Of a stretch of DNA of 64,000 nucleotides, positions 26,875 through 36,239 are shown one piece after another. The translations under genes and the position numbers were made by a program. The notes under the pieces are model-generated. The model did no database searches, was not told where the DNA came from, and saw only the letters and a program-made list of their open reading frames with translations. Source of the stretch: Dyadobacter sp. CY312. GTDB taxonomy: Bacteria > Bacteroidota > Bacteroidia > Cytophagales > Spirosomataceae. Position 1 is the stretch's first letter. Every line of letters starts with the position of its first letter. Location: positions 434,001 to 498,000 of the forward strand of contig NZ_JAJUXG010000003.1 of NCBI RefSeq assembly GCF_021390535.1. Direction: 5' to 3'.

Positions 26875-29232
26875 ATGATTCGTAATTATTTCAAAATCGC
26901 ATTTCGTAACATACGATCCGATGGATGGTATTCCGTACTCAATATCGGTGGTCTGGCAGTTGTGCTTGCTGTAAGTCTTCTTTTGTTTTGGTGGGTAAAG
27001 GATGAACTGACCTTTGATCGCTTTCATGCAGACGCGGAGCGGATTTATCTGATTAATGCACATTTTGGGAAAGGTGAAGATGAGCACACGTTCACTTCAA
27101 CACCTGGTCCCGTTGCTGTGGTGACTCAAAAGCAAATACCTGGGGTGGAAAGTGTTGTGCGCTTTGGCGATTATTTTTCCGGCACGTTTCGCGCAAATGG
27201 AAAAACTTTTACAGAAAAGGATAATCTGGTTTATGCGGATGGGAATTTCCTGAAAATATTCAGCGGATTTCAGGTGCTTCACGGCAATGCTGAAAAGCCG
27301 TTTTCGGATCCTAATTCAGTAGTAATTACTGAAAAACTGGCGAAGAAGTTCTTTGGAACTGATGATGCTGTCGGAAAAGTAATTTCCAATATTGAAAACA
27401 AAGAAGTGTATACAGTGAGTGCGGTATTGGCCAATGCACCGGATAACTCTTCCATAAAGAACAACATGTATGTCAACATGGAGATTCGAAAAAATACCAA
27501 TAGCTCAAAAGAAACAGGTAAATCAATAGACGAAAACTGGGACGATTACGGATTTGGAACCTATGTAAAACTGATTCCAAATGCGGATCCGGCAAAGGTG
27601 GCAGCAAGGCTTACTGCTATACAGTCATCAATAATCAAAACCAATAGCCTGCCCGATTTCCAGCTCCAATCCCTGACTGATATTCATTTGCATCCGGTAG
27701 AAGGTAACGAGGGTGTAACGCAGCAAATAAGTATACTGGCAATTGTAGCTGTACTTTTGCTCAGCATTGGTTGTATCAATTACGTGAACCTCACCACCGC
27801 CCGCGCTACCAGGAGAAGCAAGGAAGTTGGTATCAGAAAAGTGGTTGGAGCGGCATCCCGGCAACTTGCCATGCAGCTGCTCATAGAATCGCTGCTGATG
27901 TTAAGCCTCTCATTAATACTCTCTATTATATTAATACAAGGCCTATTGCCATTTTATTCAGGTATTACCGGCAAGTCGGGGCATTTTTCTTTAACGGATC
28001 CTCAGGCATGGCAGGTTCTACTTGGAGCGCTTCTGTTCTGTTTTGTTTTGGCTGGAATTTATCCGGCGTTTCTGGTTGCGAAATTTAACCCGATTCTTGC
28101 ATTACGTGGACGCGCGAGTCAGGCCGGCGGAGCTGGCCTGCGCAAGACATTGGTGGTGACACAGTTTACGCTCGCCACCATTCTGATTGTAGGTACACTG
28201 GTAATCGGCAGCCAGCTTCGTTTTATTCGCGAGCGGGATCCCGGTTTCAATAAAAAACATGTTTTCAGCTTCAACGGACGCACTTTTACACCTCAGCTCA
28301 AACAGGCGCTGTTGGGTGAATCGAGTATTCTGGGAATTAGTACATCTTCGGACACGCCGGTGAACGTAATGAGCGGAACTGCTTCCAACGATTGGGATGG
28401 CAAAGAAAAGTCGCGTACACTGATTATGGCGCAGATGAATGTAGACAAGGATTTTATCCCAAATTTCAATATCAAACTTGCCGCAGGTCAAAATTTTAAT
28501 GGTTCCCGGGCAGACTCTACGCATTTCATTTTAAATGAAACTGCTGTACAACAAACCGGGATAAAGAATCCTATTGGCAAGCGATTTAAACACGAAGGCA
28601 CGGAAGGAACGATTATCGGTGTGGTAAAAGATTTCAGTATTACCTCTGTACGTGAGCCCGTTTGGCCTTTGATCATGTACAGTGAACCTGAGGTCAATCA
28701 CATGGTGCATGTGCATACAACGGGTGGACTGGCTTCCGCAGCTCTTGCAACCTCGGAAAACTTGTGGAAGAAATATTCTCCCGATTTCCCATTCGAATAC
28801 ACCTTTCTGGATGCAGATTACAACCAGTTGTACACTGCCGAACAACAGACAGGGAAGTTGTTCAACTTTTTTGCCGGAGTTGCCATTCTCATTTCCTGCC
28901 TTGGATTGCTAGGATTGGTTTCTTTCACTGCCGAGCAACGAACCAAAGAGATTGGTATCAGAAAAGTGCTTGGCGCAACCGTTTTGAATATTACAACACT
29001 GTTGTCAAAGGATTTCATGAAGCTGGTTGTCATTTCCATTCTCATTGCATCACCTGTGGCCTGGTTCATCATGGATCACTGGCTTCAGGGATTCGCGATT
29101 AAAGTTGCCATACAATGGTGGGTTTTCGTTCTGGCTGCAATGCTCGCCATTTTCACAGCATTGTCTACCATTGGGTATCAGAGTGTAAAAGCCGCATTGG
29201 CTAACCCAGTGAAAAGTTTGAAGTCGGAATAA
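26875..29232 (+). CDS. ABC transporter permease, FtsX/MacB type
   Basis: 785 residues. The N-terminus YFKIAFRNIRSDGWYSVLNIGGLAVVLA is the typical start of Bacteroidota permeases with two MacB-like periplasmic core domains and two FtsX transmembrane blocks. Membrane helices lie at about 21-41, 285-305, 335-360, 380-400, and in the last third at about 660-680, 710-735 and 745-770. KEVGIRKVVGA and KEIGIRKVLGA, seen after each FtsX start, mark the two repeats. No ATP-binding subunit is next to it. Such orphan permeases are numerous in this group; the cargo is unknown. Confidence 0.92.
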   Translation: MIRNYFKIAFRNIRSDGWYSVLNIGGLAVVLAVSLLLFWWVKDELTFDRFHADAERIYLINAHFGKGEDEHTFTSTPGPVAVVTQKQIPGVESVVRFGDYFSGTFRANGKTFTEKDNLVYADGNFLKIFSGFQVLHGNAEKPFSDPNSVVITEKLAKKFFGTDDAVGKVISNIENKEVYTVSAVLANAPDNSSIKNNMYVNMEIRKNTNSSKETGKSIDENWDDYGFGTYVKLIPNADPAKVAARLTAIQSSIIKTNSLPDFQLQSLTDIHLHPVEGNEGVTQQISILAIVAVLLLSIGCINYVNLTTARATRRSKEVGIRKVVGAASRQLAMQLLIESLLMLSLSLILSIILIQGLLPFYSGITGKSGHFSLTDPQAWQVLLGALLFCFVLAGIYPAFLVAKFNPILALRGRASQAGGAGLRKTLVVTQFTLATILIVGTLVIGSQLRFIRERDPGFNKKHVFSFNGRTFTPQLKQALLGESSILGISTSSDTPVNVMSGTASNDWDGKEKSRTLIMAQMNVDKDFIPNFNIKLAAGQNFNGSRADSTHFILNETAVQQTGIKNPIGKRFKHEGTEGTIIGVVKDFSITSVREPVWPLIMYSEPEVNHMVHVHTTGGLASAALATSENLWKKYSPDFPFEYTFLDADYNQLYTAEQQTGKLFNFFAGVAILISCLGLLGLVSFTAEQRTKEIGIRKVLGATVLNITTLLSKDFMKLVVISILIASPVAWFIMDHWLQGFAIKVAIQWWVFVLAAMLAIFTALSTIGYQSVKAALANPVKSLKSE

Positions 29233-29257
29233 AATCTTTGACATTATCATTCACAAA

Positions 29258-29299
29258 CAAAACCACCTGAGCCGGTCTGACTCAGGTGGTTTGTAATTT
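29258..29299 (+). terminator. intrinsic terminator of the permease gene
   Basis: A 12-bp perfect stem (29260-29271 with 29281-29292) with 9-nt loop and a moderately T-rich tail. It also lies before the end of the convergent 29394 gene. Confidence 0.75.
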
Positions 29300-29393
29300 T
29301 CCTTAACGTCTTAATCTATCAATGGCTTCACAAGCCAATTAATTGTATCAGAAGCTGTTTACTCTAAACTAAAGACTGTTAACTGAGAGAATC

Positions 29394-29894
29394 TCACGCC
29401 AAATCCAATTTCCCATGATCCCCGCCATCTGGCGTAGTCCCTGTCACCGCCGCTTTTAGCATTGAAAAGAAGACCACCATTTGGGAAGAATTGCTATCCC
29501 AGTACGCTGCTTCGTCAGTTGTTACTTTGAGCAACACCAGATTCGGATCGTCTTTCCCGCCAGGAAACCAGGCCTTCGACATCGGGTTCCAGAGTTCTTC
29601 TTTCTTTTGTTCATCATGAACGATCGATGCGGTGCCAGATACGCTCAAATACGTATTGTTTTTCGGATCTGCATAAATCAACGTTACACTTTCGCCCCAA
29701 TTCGTTTCCTGACCAATTTCGGTATTTCGGCTGGTAAAAAACCACGCATTACCGCTGTCATCTATATCCAACGTTGTCATTGGCCGCGATTCTATTCTGC
29801 TGTTTGCATATGTGGTATACATGCAAAAACGGATATCCTCTGCCAATGATTTCAGTTTTTTTATTGCTTCAATATCCTGCAAGTCCTTTTCCAT
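29394..29894 (-). CDS. pyridoxamine 5'-phosphate oxidase-like general stress protein
   Basis: 166 residues with the split-barrel flavin-binding fold of the GSP26 type. Visible segments are FCMYTTYANSRIESRPM, GNAWFFTSRNTEIG, YLSVSGTASIV and AYWDSNSSQMV. Family members bind FMN or F420-like cofactors and are linked to oxidative or general stress. The reaction is not known for this branch. No signal peptide; monocistronic. Confidence 0.9.
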   Translation of the reverse strand: MEKDLQDIEAIKKLKSLAEDIRFCMYTTYANSRIESRPMTTLDIDDSGNAWFFTSRNTEIGQETNWGESVTLIYADPKNNTYLSVSGTASIVHDEQKKEELWNPMSKAWFPGGKDDPNLVLLKVTTDEAAYWDSNSSQMVVFFSMLKAAVTGTTPDGGDHGKLDLA

Positions 29895-29997
29895 AACTTC
29901 TATATTTACGGTTACAATTTGTTTCTGATCGCAGTCCTTAAAATAACCGTTCCATTAACTTCTTCGTTGGAATTACTCCCTGCAGTATTGAAAACGC

Positions 29998-30024
29998 AAA
30001 AGCCCGTCCGTAACCGGACAGGCT
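29998..30024 (-). terminator. intrinsic terminator of the 2TM protein gene
   Basis: A 10-bp stem with one G-U pair (30001-30010 with 30015-30024), 4-nt loop and four T at the 3' end on the minus strand. It lies 27 nt beyond the stop codon. Confidence 0.75.
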
Positions 30025-30050
30025 CAAATGCACTCAGATGGTATATGTAA

Positions 30051-30332
30051 CTAACGCTGTTCCCTAAGCAGTTTTTCGTATTCTTTCTGTGCCAAATTCA
30101 TCTCGTCATTGTTCCCATAAGCAGAAAAATAATGCGAAGCCAACCCAATTCCCCAACCCAGCATTGGCCAAACCGGCCATGGGAATCCGTGGTTTCCCCA
30201 ATTCATACCCGTTGAAAGAAAATAGATAATCCATAAACCTCCATTTACGATAAAATAGCTGCGCAAATGAATCTTGAATGAGGCTCTTTTTTGGGCTTTT
30301 TTCCAAAGCTGTTCGTTCCGGGGCGTTTCCAT
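30051..30332 (-). CDS. small 2TM-domain membrane protein
   Basis: 93 residues from the ATG ending at 30332 (an ATG 10 codons upstream is also possible). Two hydrophobic helices, FIVNGGLWIIYFLSTG and PWPVWPMLGWGIGLASHYF, are separated by a short Trp/Pro-rich turn, as in the 2TM domain family. That domain also occurs at the N-terminus of LytTR-type regulators in Bacteroidota. Here it stands alone. The function is unknown. Confidence 0.85.
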   Translation of the reverse strand: METPRNEQLWKKAQKRASFKIHLRSYFIVNGGLWIIYFLSTGMNWGNHGFPWPVWPMLGWGIGLASHYFSAYGNNDEMNLAQKEYEKLLREQR

Positions 30333-30512
30333 TGCTATGTTGCTATGTGGTGATGAATTCAACTCTTGATAAGTAATTTATGGTTTTATTTGATTTAAAG
30401 ATATTAACCGTGTAATAACCTGACTAATCAAAATGGATGAACCATAGGATATTCAAGATGAAACCCCGAAATAGAAAGATGAGTCTAAGACGACCTTTCC
30501 GCTTTTATAGAT

Positions 30513-32831
30513 CTAAAATTCGAGACGGTAATTCAGAATTGGCAGTAGTCCTGTTTGTTTTATCAGGGTTACCTTATCCTCTTTGGAATCATAATAGCGA
30601 TCAAAAGCATTGAGTCTGTTGGTAATATTTTGTAAATCGAGTGATAATGTGGAGGTGGTCTTTCTGTTATTCTTGGTATAACTCACACGAACATCCGTTC
30701 TGAAATAAACCGGTAGTTGCTCCGAATAGCTTTTCGACCAGTCATAGACGGTTTTGTTCTCTATCCTGGACATGTTCAGGTCTACCGGTGTGGCGCGGTT
30801 TCCACCCGCAGCAAGCATTTTTACATTGGCTGCAAAAATGTTGGTTTTTCTTTTGCCAACTTTCCATTCTTTTCCAGCTAAAACGTTTTGTACAAATTTC
30901 CCGTTAAACCTGCTATCCCGCTCTACCCCATCGCGACCTGTATATTTCGATTGGTATAACGAAGTGGTGCTCATGAAATAAATACCATTCGTCAATGATT
31001 TTTCCAAGGTGAGCTCTACTCCGTAACTTCGTCCTTTTCCTGAACTCACCAACGAGTCACTCACAAATCCACTAATTTCGTTAAGTAACGAACCATAACG
31101 TAAAAATGGCGTGGTAGTATTCGCAGGTCCTATAGGAACGTTATAATGATGCTGATAATAAGCCTCCGTAGCAATACGCCAGCCAGCCGAAGGTCGGTAT
31201 TCATGCCCGGCAACAAAATGTGCGGACTTCATCAGTTTTAAATTTTTGTTAAATAATTCTGTTTTGTCCTGCCCCGCATTAATCTGTGCAAAATAGGTGG
31301 AGATGGCCTCTGTTTTGCTGTGTACCCCTGCCCCGAAACTCACGGTATGACGTGGAGCAACAGCCCATTTCAGCCCCATTCTTGGCTCCACAGAGTGCTG
31401 ATCATTGAGAGCCAGCAACATTGCATGCATACCCAGATTGGCTGTAACCGTTGGAGATATCCTATATTTCCATTGCGCGTATGCCTGAAAGAGTTGTGTG
31501 TTTCCTTTTTGATTTAAATGAACCAGAGAAGGACCGTCTTCATCATTTTTTTCAAACAAATTGAAATCCAAGTAATTCACGACAATTCCTAAGCGAAATG
31601 TATTCCTCGCATTGAGTTTGTAATTATAAAGTGAAGAAAAGCGAAATGCCTGATTGATGAACTTATGCTGAAATGTATCGCTCCTCTCCTTGTCAAAAAG
31701 GTCATTCTGCTCTCTGGTGGCTGAATAGGAAAGAATGTTTTCAAAATATGATTTACTGTTAACGTAACGAATTAAATTAACTCCCGCCACTCCCCTGTCT
31801 GACTTAAATCTTTCTTTAAAATCCTCGTTGTCAACCGTAGACTTACTCAACCCTCCCATTCCCCAAACCGTCACAACGGCCTTTTCTCCATATGGAATGT
31901 AAATCTTAAAAGCACCATCCTGGAAATCGTTCACATAATCTCCACTTACATTCAGTCCTATTTTATTCATAATGGAAAGCGTGGAATACCTGTAATTGGC
32001 AAGGTAAGATGCACCTCCTTTCGGTCCCAGCGGACCTTCTGCGGCAAAATCGAGCCCCAAAATACCGGCTTGCAAGGCGTATTCCCGCTTATCACTGTTG
32101 CCCTTTCTCAGTTTAAGATCAAATACCCCAGAGGTTGCGTTACCATATTCAGCAGGAAAGGCACCTGTCAGAAAATCGGAATTACCCAAAACATTGGCAC
32201 TTAAAGCGCTTATTCCACCGCCACTTGAACCTTCCTGAGCAAAATGATTCGGATTAGGTATCTCCACGCCCTCCATTCTCCAGAGCATTCCTTTCGGACT
32301 GTTACCTCGTACAATAATCTGATTACTTCCGTCGTCATTGGTCGCGACTCCCGCAAAGGACAAAGCCATACGCGCCGGGTCATTGACGGCAGCAGCATAT
32401 CGTTTGGTCTGATCCACCGTGAAGGATCTTCCGCTTACACTCACCATGTCGTTAAGCGGAGCACCATTTTCTTTTTGTGCTTTTATGACCACTTCATCCA
32501 GTTTTTTAAATGATTCTGTGAGTTTGATCCGTAGCTCCACTTCCTTACCCGATCCCACAGTAATTTCCTGTATGAATGCATCGTCGTAGCCCATACTTGA
32601 AATTTTAAATGCATGTCTGCCAACAGGTACATCCTCTATGCTAAAATTCCCATCTGCATCCGTAGATGCACCAATAATCGGATTAACGGATGTGATAATG
32701 ACATTGGCACCAATCACAGACTGTTGCGATTCGGTATCAATCACCTGACCTTTTACCCGCTGCAAGGGTTGTTGCGCAAGCGTTATCAGAGATATAAACG
32801 CGGCAATCATGGTAAGAAAATAACTTTTCAT
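30513..32831 (-). CDS. TonB-dependent receptor with carboxypeptidase-regulatory N-terminal domain
   Basis: 772 residues with signal peptide (MIAAFISLITLAQ). Residues 27-115 are a CarboxypepD_reg-like domain (VKGQVIDTESQQSVIGANV, DADGNFSIEDVPVGRH). The plug follows at about 125-240 (DPARMALSFAGV, NQIIVRGNSPKGMLWRMEGVEIPNPNHF) and then a 22-strand-type barrel ending ILNYRLEF with a terminal Phe. There is no SusD partner beside it and the SusC TonB-box layout is absent, so a siderophore, vitamin or small-ligand receptor is more likely than glycan uptake. It lies downstream of the thiamin operon on the same strand, but a hairpin intervenes. Confidence 0.93.
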   Translation of the reverse strand: MKSYFLTMIAAFISLITLAQQPLQRVKGQVIDTESQQSVIGANVIITSVNPIIGASTDADGNFSIEDVPVGRHAFKISSMGYDDAFIQEITVGSGKEVELRIKLTESFKKLDEVVIKAQKENGAPLNDMVSVSGRSFTVDQTKRYAAAVNDPARMALSFAGVATNDDGSNQIIVRGNSPKGMLWRMEGVEIPNPNHFAQEGSSGGGISALSANVLGNSDFLTGAFPAEYGNATSGVFDLKLRKGNSDKREYALQAGILGLDFAAEGPLGPKGGASYLANYRYSTLSIMNKIGLNVSGDYVNDFQDGAFKIYIPYGEKAVVTVWGMGGLSKSTVDNEDFKERFKSDRGVAGVNLIRYVNSKSYFENILSYSATREQNDLFDKERSDTFQHKFINQAFRFSSLYNYKLNARNTFRLGIVVNYLDFNLFEKNDEDGPSLVHLNQKGNTQLFQAYAQWKYRISPTVTANLGMHAMLLALNDQHSVEPRMGLKWAVAPRHTVSFGAGVHSKTEAISTYFAQINAGQDKTELFNKNLKLMKSAHFVAGHEYRPSAGWRIATEAYYQHHYNVPIGPANTTTPFLRYGSLLNEISGFVSDSLVSSGKGRSYGVELTLEKSLTNGIYFMSTTSLYQSKYTGRDGVERDSRFNGKFVQNVLAGKEWKVGKRKTNIFAANVKMLAAGGNRATPVDLNMSRIENKTVYDWSKSYSEQLPVYFRTDVRVSYTKNNRKTTSTLSLDLQNITNRLNAFDRYYDSKEDKVTLIKQTGLLPILNYRLEF

Positions 32832-32944
32832 AGCTGGTTGTTTTTCATGACCGACAACCTCGTTATTCTTTACCCTAACTTTTTACTGAAGTTTTTTTAA
32901 GACTTGCATCACTGCTCCTGGTCCTGACAAACGAAAGCATTATT

Positions 32945-32981
32945 AAGGAGGACCACAGAAGGTCGATTCTGCATCCTCCTT
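32945..32981 (-). terminator. hairpin downstream of tenA
   Basis: AAGGAGGA at 32945-32952 pairs with TCCTCCTT at 32974-32981 and an inner CAGAA/TTCTG pair extends it. It lacks a strong T-run, so termination is probable but not certain. Confidence 0.5.
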
Positions 32982-33015
32982 ATTTAAAATTTTAGAACAT
33001 TTTCACAAAGCTGAA

Positions 33016-33666
33016 TCAAACCGGCCATTCTTCCAGACGATATGCGCTGTCCCAGAACACATACTCTAGCTTTGAAGCTGTTAAATAAGCTTCCTTCATC
33101 TTTGCGCGTGTAGCCGGTGAAGCATTTTCTGCAAGTTGGTTACAGATACCCAGTGCTTTTTCAACAGACTTTCCGAACTCTTCTCCCGCATAAGCATCAA
33201 TCCAGTTTTGATAGGGATTTGGTTTGGACTGGTGTGCATAAATGTAGTCGCCTACTTTTTTATAAATCCAGAAACATGGAAGAAGGGCAGCAACGGCTAC
33301 TTCGTAACTTTCAAATGCGCTTACCGACAACAGGTAATTGGTGTAAGCAAAACAGCCCGGTGCCTTTTCACCTTTAAAGTTGATATCATATTCTTTGAAA
33401 TAACTGATATGTAATGCCCTCTCAACCAGAATTGCATTTTGGGCAAATTCCAGGAAGTCAAGCAGCTCCTGACTGTTTCCCGATTTTGTTCCGGCAGTTG
33501 CCAGTGCTTTGGCAAAGTCGGCCAGATAAAGTGAATCCTGAAAAATGTAAAACTTAAACTTTTCTACAGGCAAGATTCCTTTTTTCAATTCCCGATTAAA
33601 AGGATGGTTTTCTATTTTTTCATAAACAGGCAAAGCTGCTTCCCATAATTCGTCTGTAAATTTCAT
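33016..33666 (-). CDS. tenA: aminopyrimidine aminohydrolase / thiaminase II
   Basis: 216 residues, all-helical TenA fold. Active-site residues align with the Bacillus enzyme: D44 and Y47 (FQDSLYLADF), Y111, C131 as nucleophile (LLPCFWIY) with Y135, Y159 and E201. TenA hydrolyses the amino-pyrimidine breakdown product of thiamin so that HMP can be salvaged. Its start overlaps the thiD stop by 4 nt (ATGA), so translation is coupled. Last gene of the thi operon. Confidence 0.95.
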   Translation of the reverse strand: MKFTDELWEAALPVYEKIENHPFNRELKKGILPVEKFKFYIFQDSLYLADFAKALATAGTKSGNSQELLDFLEFAQNAILVERALHISYFKEYDINFKGEKAPGCFAYTNYLLSVSAFESYEVAVAALLPCFWIYKKVGDYIYAHQSKPNPYQNWIDAYAGEEFGKSVEKALGICNQLAENASPATRAKMKEAYLTASKLEYVFWDSAYRLEEWPV

Positions 33667-34496
33667 GATCGTATCTGCATTTTTGTAGGTAAATAAGAGT
33701 GGTTCAGCGGCCCGGAGCCTTTGCCGATGGTTACATTTTTGCCAGCTTCAATGGCGCCGGCAATATAGGTTTTAGCAAAAAGAACCGCTTCGGGAAGAGA
33801 GTGCCCCAAGGCAATATAAGTCGCAATAGCAGACGACAAAGTGCAGCCGGTACCGTGCACATTTTTGCTTTCTATAAAAGTCGTTTCCAGACGAAGCGGC
33901 TCCTCATCCTGCATGGTCAGCACGTCGTACAACACGGGACCAATCAAATGCCCGCCTTTCAATAGAACCGCCTTACATCCTTTTTCCACCATTTCTATGG
34001 CAGCTTCCTGCATTTCAGATACGGATCCGATCTTCCTGCCAATGAGTATTTCTGCTTCATCCAGATTAGGCGTAATCAGATCAGCTCTTGAAAATAATTC
34101 CTTCCACAATACTGCTACTGTTTCCTCCTGAATGAGCCTCGCACCACTCGTTGAAACCATCACGGGATCGAAAACGACAAACCCGGGCTTGAACCTATCG
34201 ATCATATCAGCGATGATCAATGCTACTTCCACGGTATTAATCATCCCTATTTTTACTGCGTCTACTTCTATATCTTCAAAAATGGCTTCCAGTTGCTGCT
34301 TTAAAAATTCGGCAGGAACGGGATGTATTGCTCTTACTCCGAGCGTATTTTGTGCCGTAAGTGCAGTAATGGCCGATGCGCCGTATGCACCCAGGGCGGC
34401 AATGGTTTTCAGGTCTGCCTGAATGCCCGCTCCTCCGCCACTGTCAGATCCTGCAATGGTCAGCACTGTCGGATATCTATTTAATTTTGCTTCCAA
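33663..34496 (-). CDS. thiD: hydroxymethylpyrimidine / phosphomethylpyrimidine kinase
   Basis: 277 residues, ribokinase-like fold. The N-terminal TIAGSDSGGGAGIQADLK binds HMP and the C-terminal HGTGCTLSSAI contains C218, the conserved cysteine of the anion hole. It phosphorylates HMP twice to give HMP diphosphate, the partner of thiazole phosphate in ThiE. It is 12 nt after thiE and overlaps tenA by 4 nt. Confidence 0.97.
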   Translation of the reverse strand: MEAKLNRYPTVLTIAGSDSGGGAGIQADLKTIAALGAYGASAITALTAQNTLGVRAIHPVPAEFLKQQLEAIFEDIEVDAVKIGMINTVEVALIIADMIDRFKPGFVVFDPVMVSTSGARLIQEETVAVLWKELFSRADLITPNLDEAEILIGRKIGSVSEMQEAAIEMVEKGCKAVLLKGGHLIGPVLYDVLTMQDEEPLRLETTFIESKNVHGTGCTLSSAIATYIALGHSLPEAVLFAKTYIAGAIEAGKNVTIGKGSGPLNHSYLPTKMQIRS

Positions 34497-34508
34497 AATC
34501 CTGTATTT

Positions 34509-35159
34509 TTAAATGTGAGAATTAACCTGCCCTGTAATGATGGCTTTCAGGTTTTGTGCCGCATCAAAAGGTGACGGAACGCTGCAAATTGCCGAGATAA
34601 CTGCTATGCCACCTGCCCCACAAGCGATCGCTTCCGCAGTATTGTCTGCATTCAAACCGCCAATGACCACAATCGGATGGCGACTATTTGTTTTTACCCA
34701 CTTCAATCCCTCCATTCCCCAAGGTTTTTCAGTATCCGTTTTGGAGGGTGTAGCAAACAACGGACTCGCAGCCAGGTAGGATATTTTCCAGTCTTCGGCT
34801 TCTACCACATCGCTCTGTTTTTCTGCGGAAATACCAAGGATCTTATCAGTCGGCAGCATGTCTTTCAACATTTTGAAATGCATATCGCTTTGCCCCACAT
34901 GCACACCGGCAGCATTAATGGCCATGGCAACATCCACCCTATCATTGATAATTAAGGACACATGGTAGTGATCCAGCAACGCTTTCAGGCGTTTTCCTTT
35001 TTCTATAAATGCTCTGGTTCCGAGGTTTTTCTCTCGCAGCTGCACCATGGTCACACCACCCTTGACTGCCTCTTCCACCACCCAAAAGAAATCCCTTCCC
35101 AGGCAAGCTGCTTCGTCCGTAACCAGATAAAGCTGAATCTGTTTTTCAATTTCCGTCAT
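34509..35159 (-). CDS. thiE: thiamin phosphate synthase
   Basis: 216 residues, TIM barrel. Family motifs are YLVTDEAACLGR, MVQLREKNLGTR, LIINDRVDVA, GVHVGQSDMHF, YLAASPLFATPSKTDTEKPWG and PIVVIGGLNADN. It joins HMP diphosphate and hydroxyethylthiazole phosphate to thiamin phosphate. Its ATG overlaps the stop of thiM by 4 nt, so the two are translationally coupled. Confidence 0.97.
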   Translation of the reverse strand: MTEIEKQIQLYLVTDEAACLGRDFFWVVEEAVKGGVTMVQLREKNLGTRAFIEKGKRLKALLDHYHVSLIINDRVDVAMAINAAGVHVGQSDMHFKMLKDMLPTDKILGISAEKQSDVVEAEDWKISYLAASPLFATPSKTDTEKPWGMEGLKWVKTNSRHPIVVIGGLNADNTAEAIACGAGGIAVISAICSVPSPFDAAQNLKAIITGQVNSHI

Positions 35160-35950
35160 AACCTGATTTTGGCAGTGTCATTTAACTTTTCAGGCGTTAT
35201 CTCTGCGAGCGCATCCAGAAAAGCGATTTGAAATGAACCGGGTAATTGTGCATTTTGAAATGCGATTTCGCCACTTACACCCATGGTTGCGGCGGCAGCA
35301 ATTGCAGAAAGAAAGTAATCGTTATTGCTGGCAGCAAAAGCTCCGGCAATGGCAGAAGCTGAACAACCCATACCCGTAATGCGCGTCATCAGCGGCACAC
35401 CATTATCGACATAAGCGACTTTATCTCCGCTTACAATCACATCCGTGGCTCCGCTTACGCTCACCACAGATCCATACCTTTCGCTCAATGCCTTCGCGGC
35501 TTCCAGGCTGTCGATTGAACTTGTGGTACTGTCCACCCCTTTTGTCTGTACTGCTGCTCCGGCCAAAGCAAGAATTTCCGAAGCATTACCTCTGATAATG
35601 GCAGGTGACGCGATATCCAGAAGTTCTGTTAAGACCGTATTCCGGTACGGTGTTGCTCCCGCGCCTACGGGATCAAGAATGATTGGTTTGTTCAGGTCAG
35701 CAGCTTTTTTCATAGCGAGTTTCATTGACGAAACCCATTGCGGTGACAAAGTTCCAATGTTAACCACCAAAGCTCCGGCAATAGAAACCATGTCTTCCAC
35801 TTCTTCGGCAGCATGCGCCATTACGGGTGATGCTCCCGATGCAAGCAGTGCGTTAGCTGTGAAGTTCATCACTACGAAATTTGTAATGTTATGAATCAAA
35901 GGCGATTGTTCGCGCAAATCCGCCAATAGTAGTCCTGGGTTAAATTCCAT
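35156..35950 (-). CDS. thiM: hydroxyethylthiazole kinase
   Basis: 264 residues from the ATG ending at 35950; the frame stays open 23 codons upstream, but SPLIHNITNFVVMNFTAN, the family N-terminus, fits this start. Other motifs are LDPVGAGATPYR, IIRGNASEILALAG and GMGCSASAIAGAFA with the conserved Cys near 195. It phosphorylates salvaged thiazole alcohol for ThiE. First gene of the operon, directly under a TPP riboswitch. Confidence 0.97.
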   Translation of the reverse strand: MEFNPGLLLADLREQSPLIHNITNFVVMNFTANALLASGASPVMAHAAEEVEDMVSIAGALVVNIGTLSPQWVSSMKLAMKKAADLNKPIILDPVGAGATPYRNTVLTELLDIASPAIIRGNASEILALAGAAVQTKGVDSTTSSIDSLEAAKALSERYGSVVSVSGATDVIVSGDKVAYVDNGVPLMTRITGMGCSASAIAGAFAASNNDYFLSAIAAAATMGVSGEIAFQNAQLPGSFQIAFLDALAEITPEKLNDTAKIRL

Positions 35951-36054
35951 TTTTGTTAAATTTTGGTTAAACAAAAAAGAATGGACGGTCCGAAATTGAT
36001 ACAGAAAATATAAAGGCAAGAAAAAAGAAAGAAGGCTCAGCCCTCCCTTAAACG

Positions 36055-36134
36055 CTTTTTCCTACGACAGCATCAACTGTGTCAGGTTCGAAGGGTATAA
36101 ATCTCAGTCCGTATTTTGGACACCCCTAAAGCCA
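36055..36134 (-). promoter_or_regulatory. TPP riboswitch (THI element) controlling thiM-thiE-thiD-tenA
   Basis: On the minus strand the conserved aptamer parts occur in order: AGGGGTGTCC, then ACTGAGAT with ATACCCTTCGAACCTGA, then CACAGTTGATGCTGTCGTAGG. These are the P2/P3 pyrimidine-binding and P4/P5 pyrophosphate-binding cores. The aptamer starts about where a TACATTCG promoter would begin transcription. A short GC pairing (GGCTGAGCC) and a T-rich run follow at 36045-36020, a possible expression platform, about 110 nt before the thiM start. Confidence 0.95.
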
Positions 36135-36144
36135 TTCTTAATTA

Positions 36145-36152
36145 CGAATGTA
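36145..36152 (-). promoter_or_regulatory. probable -7 box of the thi operon
   Basis: TACATTCG on the minus strand differs by one base from TAnnTTTG and sits about 11 nt before the riboswitch, so transcription would begin at its 5' edge. Confidence 0.4.
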
Positions 36153-36153
36153 G

Positions 36154-36161
36154 TAGTTTTG
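36154..36161 (+). promoter_or_regulatory. TAnnTTTG -7 box for the HAD phosphatase gene
   Basis: TAGTTTTG matches the consensus and is 78 nt before the ATG at 36240. It is back to back with the proposed thi promoter. Confidence 0.4.
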
Positions 36162-36239
36162 GATAGAAATAAAAAAGCAGGTCAGGTGGAGCCATAATAA
36201 AACTGTGCTATAACCAGACGACACAAACTTTAAAACCAA

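Noticed and set aside
30513..33666. TonB receptor as part of the thiamin operon
   Set aside because: Same strand, but 184 bp and a stable hairpin separate it from tenA, and it has no TPP element of its own. Co-transcription cannot be excluded.
36061..36130. GGTTCGAA-like stretch that could suggest a tRNA T-loop
   Set aside because: No cloverleaf can be drawn; the sequence is the pyrophosphate-binding part of the TPP riboswitch.
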